A DNA stretch of 64,000 nt from Contendibacter sp031732755. Lineage in GTDB: Bacteria; Pseudomonadota; Gammaproteobacteria; Competibacterales; Competibacteraceae. The DNA lies in contig JAVMKI010000071.1 of the NCBI GenBank assembly GCA_031732755.1, positions 1 through 64,000 on the forward strand, written 5' to 3'. A program made the position numbers and the translations under genes. The notes under the pieces were generated by a model, which was given only the letters and a program-made list of their open reading frames with translations, ran no database searches and was not told the origin of the DNA. Below are positions 17,998 to 27,424 of the stretch, piece by piece. Numbering within the stretch: position 1 is the first letter of the stretch; each line of letters starts with the position of its first letter.

Positions 17998-19767
17998 ATG
18001 CGCAGCCACTATTGCGGCCAGGTCACCGAGACCCTGTTGGATCAAGATGTTACCCTCTGCGGTTGGGCGCACCGCCGCCGCGATCATGGTGGCGTGATCT
18101 TCGTGGACTTACGTGACCGGGAGGGTCTGGTGCAGGTGGTGATTGACCCCGATACCCCGGACGCCTTCGCCAACGCCGAACGGGTGCGCAACGAATACGT
18201 GCTGCGGGTCACCGGTCGGGTGCGGCGACGGCCCGAGGGCACTGGAAATCCTCATCTGGTCACCGGCGCGGTCGAGGTGCTGGCCCGCGAGTTGGAAATC
18301 CTCAACCGGTCCGAGCCGTTGCCATTCCAACTCGACGACGAGGACACGTCCGAGGAAGTGCGGCTGCGTTACCGCTATCTCGACCTGCGCCGACCGGAGA
18401 TGCAGGGACGGTTGCGGTTGCGCACCCAGGTGATCAGCGCGCTGCGCCGATTCCTGGAACAGCATGGCTTCATGGACATTGAAACCCCGATGCTCACCAA
18501 GGCGACTCCGGAAGGCGCCCGCGATTATCTGGTGCCCAGCCGCACCCACCCCGGCTGCTTCTTCGCCCTGCCGCAGTCGCCGCAACTGTTCAAACAGTTG
18601 CTGATGATGGCCGGTCTGGATCGCTACTATCAGGTGGTGCGCTGTTTCCGCGACGAAGACTTGCGCGCCGACCGCCAGCCGGAATTTACCCAGCTCGATA
18701 TCGAAACCTCATTCATGGATGAACAGGCGATCACCGAGTTGATGGAGGAAATGATTCGCTGGATGTTCAAGGCCGTGCTGGACGTGGAATTGCCCAACCC
18801 GTTCCCCCGGATGCCCTATGACACCGCGATGCAACGTTACGGCTCCGACAAACCCGATTTACGCATTCCGCTGGAATTGACCGAACTGTCGGATTTGATG
18901 GCGGGCGTCGAATTCAAGGTGTTCTCCGGGCCGGCCAACGATCCGCACGGCCGAGTGACAGCGCTGCGCGTGCCGGACGGCGGCAAACTCAGCCGGCGCG
19001 AGATCGATTCGTACGCCGAGTTTGTCGGTCGCTACGGCGCGAAAGGACTGGCCTACATCAAAGTCAACGATATCGCCGCCGGGCGCGAGGGTTTGCAGGC
19101 GCCCATCGTAAAATTCCTGCCCGATGAGGTGCTGGCCAAGATTCTCACCCGCACCGGAGCGGAGAACGGCGATCTGATCTTCTTCGGCGCGGATTCGGCC
19201 AAGGTGGTCAACGATGCGCTGGGCGCCTTGCGGATCAAGCTCGGCCACGATCTCGGCTTGCTGCGCGGCGAGTGGGCGCCGCTGTGGGTGGTGAACTTCC
19301 CGATGTTCGAGTGGGATGAGCAGGATCGGCGCTGGAACGCCCTGCACCATCCTTTCACTTCGCCGCGCACCGACGACCCGGCCGAAGTCCGCGCCAACCC
19401 GGAACGTTGTCTGTCGCGGGCCTACGACATGGTGTTGAACGGCACCGAAATTGGCGGCGGCTCGGTGCGTATCCACCGCCAGGAGATGCAGAACACGGTG
19501 TTCGAACTGCTGGGCATCGGTCCCGAAGAAGCGCGGGCCAAGTTCGGCTTTTTGCTGGACGCCCTCAAATTCGGTTGTCCCCCGCACGGCGGTCTGGCCT
19601 TCGGCCTGGACCGGTTGGTGATGCTGATGACGGGAGCCAGTTCGATCCGCGACGTCATGGCCTTCCCCAAGACTCAAAGCGCCGCCTGCCTGCTGACTCA
19701 GGCGCCGGCCCCCGTCACCGAAGCGCAGTTGCGCGATCTCAACATCCGTTTGCGCCGCACGCCCTGA
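17998..19767 (+). CDS. aspS: aspartyl-tRNA synthetase
   Basis: Class IIb synthetase charging tRNA(Asp). 589 residues, the usual bacterial length, comprising an anticodon-binding OB domain (residues 1-105), catalytic core with a bacterial GAD insertion (about 280-420) and class II motifs: motif 1 near RRFLEQHGFMDIETPML, motif 2 YYQVVRCFRDEDLRADRQPE, motif 3 GLAFGLDRLVMLM. The ATG at 17998 (MRSHYCG) is used because MRTHYCG-type starts are typical; an upstream TTG would add 12 unrelated residues. nudB follows, a common pairing in gammaproteobacteria. Confidence 0.95.
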   Translation: MRSHYCGQVTETLLDQDVTLCGWAHRRRDHGGVIFVDLRDREGLVQVVIDPDTPDAFANAERVRNEYVLRVTGRVRRRPEGTGNPHLVTGAVEVLARELEILNRSEPLPFQLDDEDTSEEVRLRYRYLDLRRPEMQGRLRLRTQVISALRRFLEQHGFMDIETPMLTKATPEGARDYLVPSRTHPGCFFALPQSPQLFKQLLMMAGLDRYYQVVRCFRDEDLRADRQPEFTQLDIETSFMDEQAITELMEEMIRWMFKAVLDVELPNPFPRMPYDTAMQRYGSDKPDLRIPLELTELSDLMAGVEFKVFSGPANDPHGRVTALRVPDGGKLSRREIDSYAEFVGRYGAKGLAYIKVNDIAAGREGLQAPIVKFLPDEVLAKILTRTGAENGDLIFFGADSAKVVNDALGALRIKLGHDLGLLRGEWAPLWVVNFPMFEWDEQDRRWNALHHPFTSPRTDDPAEVRANPERCLSRAYDMVLNGTEIGGGSVRIHRQEMQNTVFELLGIGPEEARAKFGFLLDALKFGCPPHGGLAFGLDRLVMLMTGASSIRDVMAFPKTQSAACLLTQAPAPVTEAQLRDLNIRLRRTP

Positions 19768-19779
19768 GGGTGGCGGCGG

Positions 19780-20259
19780 TTGCAAAAACAGCCCTGGCCT
19801 CCAATCCCCCGCCCGACAACGGGGGAAGAGGAATCCCATAAGCGCCCGGAATCGGTGCTGGTGGTGGTGTACACGGCAGCGGATGAAGTTCTCGTGCTGC
19901 TTCGGCGTCAGCCGCCCGACTTCTGGCAGTCCGTCACCGGCAGCCTGCGCTGGGACGAAACCGATCCGCTGGACGCCGCGCGGCGGGAGCTGCGCGAGGA
20001 AACCGGCCTGGGCGATGAAGCCGAAATCGTCGCTTGCGACGTGACCCACCGCTTTCCGATCCAACCACCCTGGCGGCATCGCTATGCGCCGAACGTCGTT
20101 GAGAACGTCGAATACGCGTTCCGTGCCTTGCTGCCAGAGCGCCAGCCCATCCTTCTCAATCCCGCCGAACATGGCGCATACCAATGGCTACCCCGCGCGG
20201 CGGCGGCGGCCAAGGTTGCCTCCTGGACCAACCGGGACGCCATTTTGAACCTGCCATGA
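19780..20259 (+). CDS. nudB: dihydroneopterin triphosphate diphosphatase
   Basis: Nudix hydrolase of folate synthesis. The conserved body starts near residue 21 (KRPESVLVVVYT), with DFWQSVTGSLRWDETDPLDA and the Nudix-box end ARRELREETGL. HRYAPNVVENVEYAF and QWLPRAAAAAKVASWTNRDA match NudB closely. No ATG precedes the core, so the TTG at 19780 is the likeliest start. The first ~19 residues (QKQPWPPIPRPTTGEEES) look like translated intergenic repeat sequence and are not family-conserved. The stop overlaps the mprF start (ATGA). Confidence 0.88.
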   Translation: MQKQPWPPIPRPTTGEEESHKRPESVLVVVYTAADEVLVLLRRQPPDFWQSVTGSLRWDETDPLDAARRELREETGLGDEAEIVACDVTHRFPIQPPWRHRYAPNVVENVEYAFRALLPERQPILLNPAEHGAYQWLPRAAAAAKVASWTNRDAILNLP

Positions 20260-22814
20260 AAATCCTGCTCGCCCGTTACGCGTGGCCGTGCGTCGGCCTG
20301 ACGCTGTTCAGCGCCGCGTTGTGGGTACTACACCATGCGCTGGCCGCCTACCGCTATCAGGATATCGTCGCCGCCCTGGAGCGATTGCCGGGCGCGCAAC
20401 TGTTCGCCGCCCTCCTGTGCGTTGCCCTCAGCTATTTGATCACCACGGGCTATGACTGGCTGGCGCTACGCTACATCCGCTATCCCCTACCCTGGCCCAA
20501 GGTCGGTTTCGCCGCCCTGATCAGTTACGCCATCAGCAATTCGGTCGGGCTTTCGGTTCTGACCTCCAGTTCGCTGCGTTACCGGCTGTATTCAAGCTGG
20601 GGATTGACGGCGGTGGACATCGCCCGGATCGTCTTGTTCACGACTCTGACCTTTTGGCTTGGCATTCTCACTACCGGTGGCGTGGTATTGGCGCTGGATC
20701 CGCTGGGGTTGGGCGCAATCCCTGACCTGGCGCCGAACCTCCGACTGCTGGGACTGTGCATGCTGATTCCACCCCTATCCTACCTGTTGCTGGGTTTGCT
20801 GCGTCGCCAGCCACTCCGGTTGGGGCACTGGAAATTGCCGATGGTTAGACCTCGGCTGGCGCTGCCACAGTTGGCGGTCGGCGCGCTGGACTGGGTGATG
20901 GCCAGCGTGGTGCTGTACATGCTGTTGCCCGCGACGGCGGCCCTTGGGTTCGGCCAGGTTTTGAGCGTGTTTCTGGTGGCTCAGATCGTCGGCCTGCTCA
21001 GCCATGTACCGGGCGGACTGGGAGTGTTCGAGTCGCTGGTGTTGTTCCTGTTGCGAAACCGTCTGCCCACCGCCGACCTGCTCGGCGCGCTGCTGGCTTA
21101 TCGACTGATCTACTACCTGCTGCCGCTGACGCTGGCCACCGTCGCGCTCGGTTTGTACGAATTGCGGTCTTACCAGGAGCGGGTGCTGTGGCTACCCCGG
21201 ATAATCGGTCCATGGGCGCCGACCCTGCTACCGCACTTGGCGGCGCTGATGGCGCTGGTGAGCGGCATGGTGTTGCTCTTCTCGGCCGCCACCCCGGCGG
21301 TGGAAGCGCGACTGGCCTGGCTGGGGGATTTATTGCCGCTGTCGGTGCTGGAAACTTCCCACTTTGTCAGCAGTCTGGTGGGCATGGCGTTGGTGTTGCT
21401 GGCGCGAGGGCTACAACGCCGGCTCGACGCCGCCTGGCTGCTCGCGGTAGTCCTGTTGATCACCGGCGTCGTCGCTTCGCTCCTGAAAGGCGCGGACTAC
21501 GAGGAAGCCATCATCTTGATGGTTCTGCTGGCCGGATTGCTACCGTGCCGGTCGCGGTTCTACCGCCGCGCCTCCCTGTTCGGCGAAAGCTTCACACCAG
21601 CCTGGGCCGCAACCATCACGGTGGTGCTGATCTGCTCGGTCTGGCTCGGCTTGTTCTCCTACAAGCATGTCGAATATTCGCACGATCTCTGGTGGCAATT
21701 CAGTTTCGGTGGCGAGGGAGAAGCGCCCCGCTTTTTACGCGCCATGGTGGGCGCTTTCAGCCTGGCCCTGTTCCTCGGCATCGCCAAGTTGTTACGTCCA
21801 GCGCGTTTCGAGCCGACCTTGCCGGACACCAGCGAACGCGAACAGGCGCGGACCATCGCCGTCGCCTTCCCGCGTACTTACGCGCATCTGGCGTTGCTGG
21901 GCGACAAGGCGCTGCTGTTCGATGCAAATCGCACAGCGTTTCTGATGTATGGAGTGGAAGGCCGTACCTGGGTGGCGATGGGTGATCCGGTCGCCGCCAA
22001 TGAGGAAGATCGTCTGGAACTGGCCTGGCAATTCCGCGAACTGTGCGAGCGCCATGGGGGCTGGCCAGTGTTTTATCAGGTTCACCCCGACTACTTGGGT
22101 CTATACGTGGAATTGGGGCTCACCTTGCTGAAATTCGGCGAGGAAGCGCGGGTGCGGCTGACGGAATTTTCGCTGGACGGCAAGGCCCGGAAAACCCTGC
22201 GCAACACCGTCAACCGACTGGAGCGGGACGGCTACCGGTTGGAGATTGTGGAAGCGGCGGCGGTGCCGGACCTGTTGCCCAGGCTGCGGGTGATTTCCGA
22301 CGCCTGGCTTCGCGGGAAAAACGCGCGGGAGAAAAGATTTTCGCTGGGCTTTTACCAGGAGGACTACCTGCAAACCGGCCCGGTCGCCATCGTGCGCCAT
22401 GCCGCGGATATTACCGCCTTCGCCAATCTGTGGCAGAGTGGACGCGAAGAGCTATCCGTGGACTTGATGCGCTATCCGCCCGGCAGTCCCAATGGGCTGA
22501 TGGATTACCTGCTCGTCCAGATCATGCTGTGGGGCCGCGACCAAGGCTACGAGTGGTTCAACCTTGGCATGGCGCCATTGGCCGGTTTACAGAACCGCAA
22601 CCTCGCGCCGCTGTGGAACCGGTTCGGGGCGATGGTATTCGGCGGCGGCGAAGCGTTCTACAATTTTCGAGGCTTGCATCAGTACAAGGATAAATTCAAC
22701 CCCCAATGGGAAGCCCGCTATCTGGCGGCGCCGGGCGGCCTGGTGTTGCCACGGGTGCTGACGGATCTGACCGCCCTGATCGCTGGTGGCGTCAGAGGGG
22801 TGATCGACCAATGA
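20256..22814 (+). CDS. mprF: phosphatidylglycerol lysyltransferase/flippase MprF
   Basis: Bifunctional inner-membrane protein that adds an amino acid (typically lysine) from tRNA to phosphatidylglycerol and flips the lipid outward, lowering surface charge and protecting against cationic peptides and acid. 852 residues: N-terminal flippase domain with about 13-14 hydrophobic segments (1-530), including ISNSVGLSVLTSSSLRYRLY and SHVPGGLGVFESLVL, then a soluble GNAT-like synthase (DUF2156; about 550-850) with KTLRNTVNRLERDGYRLEIV, EWFNLGMAPLAGL and FRGLHQYKDKFNPQWEARYL. The start at 20256 overlaps the nudB stop. An AcvB/VirJ-like gene of the same lipid pathway lies 4.6 kb downstream. Confidence 0.93.
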   Translation: MKILLARYAWPCVGLTLFSAALWVLHHALAAYRYQDIVAALERLPGAQLFAALLCVALSYLITTGYDWLALRYIRYPLPWPKVGFAALISYAISNSVGLSVLTSSSLRYRLYSSWGLTAVDIARIVLFTTLTFWLGILTTGGVVLALDPLGLGAIPDLAPNLRLLGLCMLIPPLSYLLLGLLRRQPLRLGHWKLPMVRPRLALPQLAVGALDWVMASVVLYMLLPATAALGFGQVLSVFLVAQIVGLLSHVPGGLGVFESLVLFLLRNRLPTADLLGALLAYRLIYYLLPLTLATVALGLYELRSYQERVLWLPRIIGPWAPTLLPHLAALMALVSGMVLLFSAATPAVEARLAWLGDLLPLSVLETSHFVSSLVGMALVLLARGLQRRLDAAWLLAVVLLITGVVASLLKGADYEEAIILMVLLAGLLPCRSRFYRRASLFGESFTPAWAATITVVLICSVWLGLFSYKHVEYSHDLWWQFSFGGEGEAPRFLRAMVGAFSLALFLGIAKLLRPARFEPTLPDTSEREQARTIAVAFPRTYAHLALLGDKALLFDANRTAFLMYGVEGRTWVAMGDPVAANEEDRLELAWQFRELCERHGGWPVFYQVHPDYLGLYVELGLTLLKFGEEARVRLTEFSLDGKARKTLRNTVNRLERDGYRLEIVEAAAVPDLLPRLRVISDAWLRGKNAREKRFSLGFYQEDYLQTGPVAIVRHAADITAFANLWQSGREELSVDLMRYPPGSPNGLMDYLLVQIMLWGRDQGYEWFNLGMAPLAGLQNRNLAPLWNRFGAMVFGGGEAFYNFRGLHQYKDKFNPQWEARYLAAPGGLVLPRVLTDLTALIAGGVRGVIDQ

Positions 22815-22922
22815 CCGATTTCGGGATAATACATCCATGCACGAGTGATCGCGAATACCGCACCCAACCGTTATCGCCGCGTGGGTGGGAATCGCCAGGG
22901 AAACACCAGATAAAACTTGCGG

Positions 22923-25900
22923 ATGATTATGCGCTCATCACGATTTGTCTTTTTTGATTTTCACGGCAAGCGCTGGAAACGAATACGCCTTGCTTCTGTT
23001 TTTGGGGCAGCATTTTTATTCATGATTCTCGTGATGTTCGTGCATTCCTTGCTCATCCTCCCAAAGCTTAGAAAGCCGGACGCCCTGCCTAATCCTCAAA
23101 CGGAATTCAACGCCACCACCCCGCTTCAGGAGACCATCCCTCTCTCACCGCCGCCGCCAGCCTGGCTCCACCAAAAGCCCACGACTCTCGCCAAGCCAAT
23201 CGCGCCACGTCAACCCACCTCGGCTGGGGAACCAATCGTTCTGGCGTTTTATACCCCATCGGACGCCGCCAGCTTCCCATCGCTCCAATCGCATTATCAG
23301 AACATTACCCACCTCGCGCCCGAGTGGCTTTCGATGCGGAGTTTCGAGGAGCCTCTCGTCACCACGCCAGATCGACAAATCATCAAGTTCAACTCCTCGG
23401 CGAACCTGAAATTGCTGCCCGTGCTTTCAAATCTCGATGGCAACCAGTGGCAACCGGAGATCGTGGAGGACCTGGCCCGCCACCCGGAAAAAAGACCGCC
23501 CTTCTTTGCGAAACTCAAGGACGAACTGCAAGCGGTCGATGCCGCGGGCGTGCTGGTCGACTGGGAGCAGGTGGACCAAGCCTACCGGAACGAGTTGACC
23601 TCGCTGCTGACCGATCTCGCCAATTACCTGCATCACGAGGAACTGGAACTTTGGCTTTGCACTCCGGTTGGCAACGACATCGCGGTTTTCGACCTCGATG
23701 CGCTGGCCCCGGTGGTGGATCGATTCGTCGCGCTGCTCTTCGACGAAAATGGCGAGGAGGATTCACCAGGCCCCCTTGCGTCCCTCCCGTGGTGGAACGC
23801 GTGGCTCGACGTGCTGCTGGAACATGGCGCTCCCGATCAATGGATCGTCGGGATTGGGAGCTATGGCTACGATTGGCCTCGCGGCGATAACGCGACGATC
23901 CTCAGCTTTACCGACGTGATGGCTCGGGCTGGAGTCGCGGGAACCCAAACCGTGAGCGCCGAGGCGCCCCTCTACCAACCCCATTTCAGCTATGAAGAGG
24001 GTGGTGTTCCCCATTCCGTCTGGTTTCTCGACGCCGTCACCTTCCGCAATCAGTATGCGCAAGCCCTGCGCCGAGGAGTGGGAGGAACCGCGCTCTATCG
24101 GTTGGGAAACGAGGACCAGTCGGTTTGGAACATCATCGCGGACCCCAAGCTAGCTCCCAGCCAGCTTGAGCAGATTAAATCCGACCCCGTCGTGGCCAAT
24201 ATTGGCCAAGGAGACCTGCTCGTGGTCTCGAACGAGCGCGCGCCAGGGCGACGCGCGGTTACGGCATCGTCCCCCAAAGCGTGGGGAGCGCGCTATGAAC
24301 AATTCCCCAAATATCCCCTGATCTACCATCGGGGTGGTTCGACGACAGACCAGGTGGTGCTGAGTTTTGACGACGGTCCCGATCCAGTCTGGACGCCGCT
24401 CATCCTCGACATTCTCAAACAGGAGGGCATCCACGCGGTCTTTTTCGTCGTGGGAAACCAGGCGATTGAGCATCCGGCGCTCATCCGCCGGATACTTGCC
24501 GAAGGACATGAGATCGGCAATCACTCGTACTCGCATTCCGACCTTTCCGAGGCGACCGAGGCGTGGATCACGTTCGAACTCAATGCCACGCAACGGATTC
24601 TCCAAGGAAGCGCGGGAATCTCGACACTGCTTTTCCGCCCCCCCTACCACGCGGACACGTATCCGCAATCGTTTAACGAGTTCATGACGCTCGTGAAGGC
24701 GCAGCAACTGGGTTACCTTTCCATCAGCAACAGCGTGGACGGCGAAGATTGGAACGCGCCAACCCCAGAGGGAATCTTCGAGCGCGTCAAGGAGCGCCGC
24801 CACGAAGGAAACGTCATTCTCCTTCACGATGGTGGCGGAAATCGCTCGGCAACGGTGGTGGCATTGCCCCAAATCATTCGCTATCTCCGTGACCGGGGCG
24901 ACCGGATCGTTTCGCTCCAAACGCTGCTCAAGCTCCCACGAGAAGCGCTCATGCCACCGATCCCCGTGGAAGATTCCCCCGATTCGCGCGCCGTTGCCCA
25001 AACGGGATTGTCACTGATCGAGTACGTTGAAGAACTCACATGGGCTTTCATGATTGGAGTCACCGCTCTCCTGCTGCTCCGAACCGGCACGGTCGTGGTT
25101 TTGGCGATCAGCCACCGGATAGCTGAGAAAAAGCAACCACTAGAACCGATACTCAAGGAGCCGGTGTCGGTTCTGATGGCCGCCTACAACGAGTCGAAAG
25201 TGATCGCCGCCACCATCCATTCGGTGCTCGCAAGCGATTATGAAGGCGAACTGGAATTGATCGTGGTCAACGATGGCTCCACCGATGATACGGCGGAGAT
25301 CGTCGCTGGCCTTGCCGCCATGGATCCGAGGATTCATCTGATTTCGCAGCCAAACCTCGGTAAGGCACAGGCCATGAACCGGGCGCTTGAAGCGGCCCGT
25401 CATGAAATCATCGTTCTGCTGGATGCCGACACCCAGTTTCAGCGGGAAACCATCCGTTACCTCGTCGCCCCACTGGCCCAGCCCGAGGTTGGCGCAGTCT
25501 GCGGGCATGTTCGCGTCGGCAATCTCACCTCGTGGATCGCCCACTTTCAAGCGCTGGAGTACATCTGCGGCTTCAATCTGGATCGTCGTGCCTACGATCA
25601 TTGGAACGCTATAACGGTGGTGCCCGGCGCCATCAGTGCCTTCAAGAAGTTGGCTATCGAACGGGCGGGAGGCATCGTCGCGGATACCCTCGCCGAGGAT
25701 ACCGACCTTACGCTCCATCTCCATCGGACTCAGTACCGGATCCGCTACGCTTCCAAGGCCATCGCTTACACCGAAGCCCCGGACAACATCCGGGCGCTTG
25801 TGCGCCAACGGGTCCGCTGGGCTTTTGGAACCCTCCAATGTCTCTGGAAACATCGCGGCCTCTTGTGCAGCCTGGAGCGTCCTGGGCTGGGCTTTTTCAG

Positions 25901-26264
25901 CTTGCCGAACGTTTGGTTCTGTCACGTGTTCCTGGTTGCGTTGGTCCCGGTCGTCGATATGATGTTGCTCCTCTCCGTATCGGTGGGCACTGGGCTTTCG
26001 GTCGCGGGTTACGCCATTTTCTTCTTCGCGCTGGAATGGGCGCTGGCTTTATCCGGCTGCTACCTTGAAGGAGAGTCGCTGCGCACCTCGCTGTGGGTTT
26101 TTCCAATGAGGGTTTTCTATCGACCACTGCTGTGCCTTTCCGTATGGCTGGCCATTCTTCGTGCCCTGCGTGGCGCCTGGTATGGATGGGGGAAACTCGA
26201 ACGCAAGGGAACCGTGAAAATAAATATCGAAATACCTCAAGACACGGGGCGGAGGGCTGCGTAA
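22923..26264 (+). CDS. GH18-like / polysaccharide deacetylase / GT2 trifunctional protein
   Basis: An 1113-residue membrane protein apparently combining three polysaccharide functions. One N-terminal transmembrane segment (about 22-45) precedes a Pro-rich linker and a GH18-type barrel (about 90-400; LKLLPVLSNLDGNQW, GVLVDWEQV, WIVGIGSYGYDWP). A NodB deacetylase domain starts near 478 (VVLSFDDGPDP, HEIGNHSYSHSDLSE, FRPPYHAD). After a transmembrane helix (about 702-725) comes a GT2 synthase (about 745-985; MAAYNES, VVNDGSTDDTAEI, LLDADTQF, EDTDLT, QRVRW) with C-terminal helices. PgaB and PgaC functions in one chain suggest a partly de-N-acetylated beta-linked GlcNAc polymer (inference). The start could also be 22929 or a TTG at 22917. 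Confidence 0.82.
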   Translation: MIMRSSRFVFFDFHGKRWKRIRLASVFGAAFLFMILVMFVHSLLILPKLRKPDALPNPQTEFNATTPLQETIPLSPPPPAWLHQKPTTLAKPIAPRQPTSAGEPIVLAFYTPSDAASFPSLQSHYQNITHLAPEWLSMRSFEEPLVTTPDRQIIKFNSSANLKLLPVLSNLDGNQWQPEIVEDLARHPEKRPPFFAKLKDELQAVDAAGVLVDWEQVDQAYRNELTSLLTDLANYLHHEELELWLCTPVGNDIAVFDLDALAPVVDRFVALLFDENGEEDSPGPLASLPWWNAWLDVLLEHGAPDQWIVGIGSYGYDWPRGDNATILSFTDVMARAGVAGTQTVSAEAPLYQPHFSYEEGGVPHSVWFLDAVTFRNQYAQALRRGVGGTALYRLGNEDQSVWNIIADPKLAPSQLEQIKSDPVVANIGQGDLLVVSNERAPGRRAVTASSPKAWGARYEQFPKYPLIYHRGGSTTDQVVLSFDDGPDPVWTPLILDILKQEGIHAVFFVVGNQAIEHPALIRRILAEGHEIGNHSYSHSDLSEATEAWITFELNATQRILQGSAGISTLLFRPPYHADTYPQSFNEFMTLVKAQQLGYLSISNSVDGEDWNAPTPEGIFERVKERRHEGNVILLHDGGGNRSATVVALPQIIRYLRDRGDRIVSLQTLLKLPREALMPPIPVEDSPDSRAVAQTGLSLIEYVEELTWAFMIGVTALLLLRTGTVVVLAISHRIAEKKQPLEPILKEPVSVLMAAYNESKVIAATIHSVLASDYEGELELIVVNDGSTDDTAEIVAGLAAMDPRIHLISQPNLGKAQAMNRALEAARHEIIVLLDADTQFQRETIRYLVAPLAQPEVGAVCGHVRVGNLTSWIAHFQALEYICGFNLDRRAYDHWNAITVVPGAISAFKKLAIERAGGIVADTLAEDTDLTLHLHRTQYRIRYASKAIAYTEAPDNIRALVRQRVRWAFGTLQCLWKHRGLLCSLERPGLGFFSLPNVWFCHVFLVALVPVVDMMLLLSVSVGTGLSVAGYAIFFFALEWALALSGCYLEGESLRTSLWVFPMRVFYRPLLCLSVWLAILRALRGAWYGWGKLERKGTVKINIEIPQDTGRRAA

Positions 26265-26267
26265 TCC

Positions 26268-27398
26268 ATGCGAGCCAGCGTTTTCCTTCTCGTGCTTCTC
26301 GTCGGATTACTTGGAGCATGCCAGCAGGAAGCCCCCGAATGCCCCCCCAAGAAGACGGATAAAAAACTGACGGATGGCCCACGCCAACTCATGGTTCCAG
26401 ACGGCCATGCTTATAGTGGCGCCTACATCGATTTTGGAGATCATGAAGACAAGGTAACCTTGGAAGGGATCGAGCGGTTCGATCAACTGGTTCATAAACA
26501 ACAGGCCATCATTGCGTTTTCAAGCGATTGGGGGAACCAGGATTTTCCTGACAAACAGCTTAAAATCATTTCCAACTATGGCGCTGTGCCGTTAGTATTC
26601 TGGTTACCTTGGGATCGACCCAACGAGGAGTGGAATTCAGGAACCTCAAAGCCTGGGCGCTTTGACCTCGACACTATTATTGCCGGTAATTGGGACAACT
26701 ACATTGACCTATGGGCCAGCCGCGCCAAGGAATATGGAAATCCTTTCTTTGTCTCGTGGGGGCTTGAAATGAATGGTAACTGGTTCCCATGGGCTGGTTT
26801 TTTCCATGGAGGTGGGAATTCGTTGGAAGGCTGCGAAAAATGTTTCGAAGGACCAGAGACCTTCAAAAAAGCTTACCGTCATGTTGTCGACCGAGTACGG
26901 GCTAAGGGAGCAACCAACATTCTTTGGGTGTGGCATGCCAACAACTCCTCCAGCCCCGATGAACCATGGAATCAGATGATTCAGTATTATCCAGGTTCCC
27001 ATTACGCGGATTGGATTGCAGTCAGCGCCTACGGCGTGCAGTTTACATTTCAGGATTATTGGATCACTGTCGATGGCGCTATCAAAAGATACTATAAGAC
27101 ACTCTGCCAAGTGGACGAAACCAAGCCGATTATGTTGGCTGAATGGGGAATTGGGGAATTTCCGAACAAAGGGAGCAAGGCTAAATGGATCTCCGAGTTC
27201 TTCGCGCGAGTGCCCAAGGATTTTCCCAAAATCCGCGCCGCCGTCTTCTGGCATGAGCGTTGGCAAAATAGCGATCAGTCGATCAGCAACTTGCGGGCTA
27301 ATTCTTCTTCCGAAGCACTTGAAGCCTACCGAAGAGGAATTGATAGTCCTTTTTGGCTAGCGCGACCACTCTTCCGCGGCATCAGCGGTCTCAAATAG
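26268..27398 (+). CDS. GH26-like glycoside hydrolase lipoprotein
   Basis: A 376-residue predicted lipoprotein (lipobox LLGAC, Cys18) with a (beta/alpha)8 glycosidase domain resembling GH26 mannanases. WGLEMNGNWFPWAG (about residues 163-176) carries the likely acid/base Glu; LAEWGIGEF (about 288-296) carries the likely nucleophile Glu. It starts three bases after the stop of the polysaccharide synthase, so the two are almost certainly co-translated, and it may trim the polymer or its anchor. GC content is visibly lower than in neighbouring genes, hinting at separate acquisition. Substrate is unknown. Confidence 0.78.
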   Translation: MRASVFLLVLLVGLLGACQQEAPECPPKKTDKKLTDGPRQLMVPDGHAYSGAYIDFGDHEDKVTLEGIERFDQLVHKQQAIIAFSSDWGNQDFPDKQLKIISNYGAVPLVFWLPWDRPNEEWNSGTSKPGRFDLDTIIAGNWDNYIDLWASRAKEYGNPFFVSWGLEMNGNWFPWAGFFHGGGNSLEGCEKCFEGPETFKKAYRHVVDRVRAKGATNILWVWHANNSSSPDEPWNQMIQYYPGSHYADWIAVSAYGVQFTFQDYWITVDGAIKRYYKTLCQVDETKPIMLAEWGIGEFPNKGSKAKWISEFFARVPKDFPKIRAAVFWHERWQNSDQSISNLRANSSSEALEAYRRGIDSPFWLARPLFRGISGLK

Positions 27399-27424
27399 CC
27401 ATACGAAATAACGCTAATTGCCAT

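Noticed and set aside
18859..20184. 441-codon open frame on the minus strand
   Set aside because: Antisense to aspS and nudB, with typical shadow composition.
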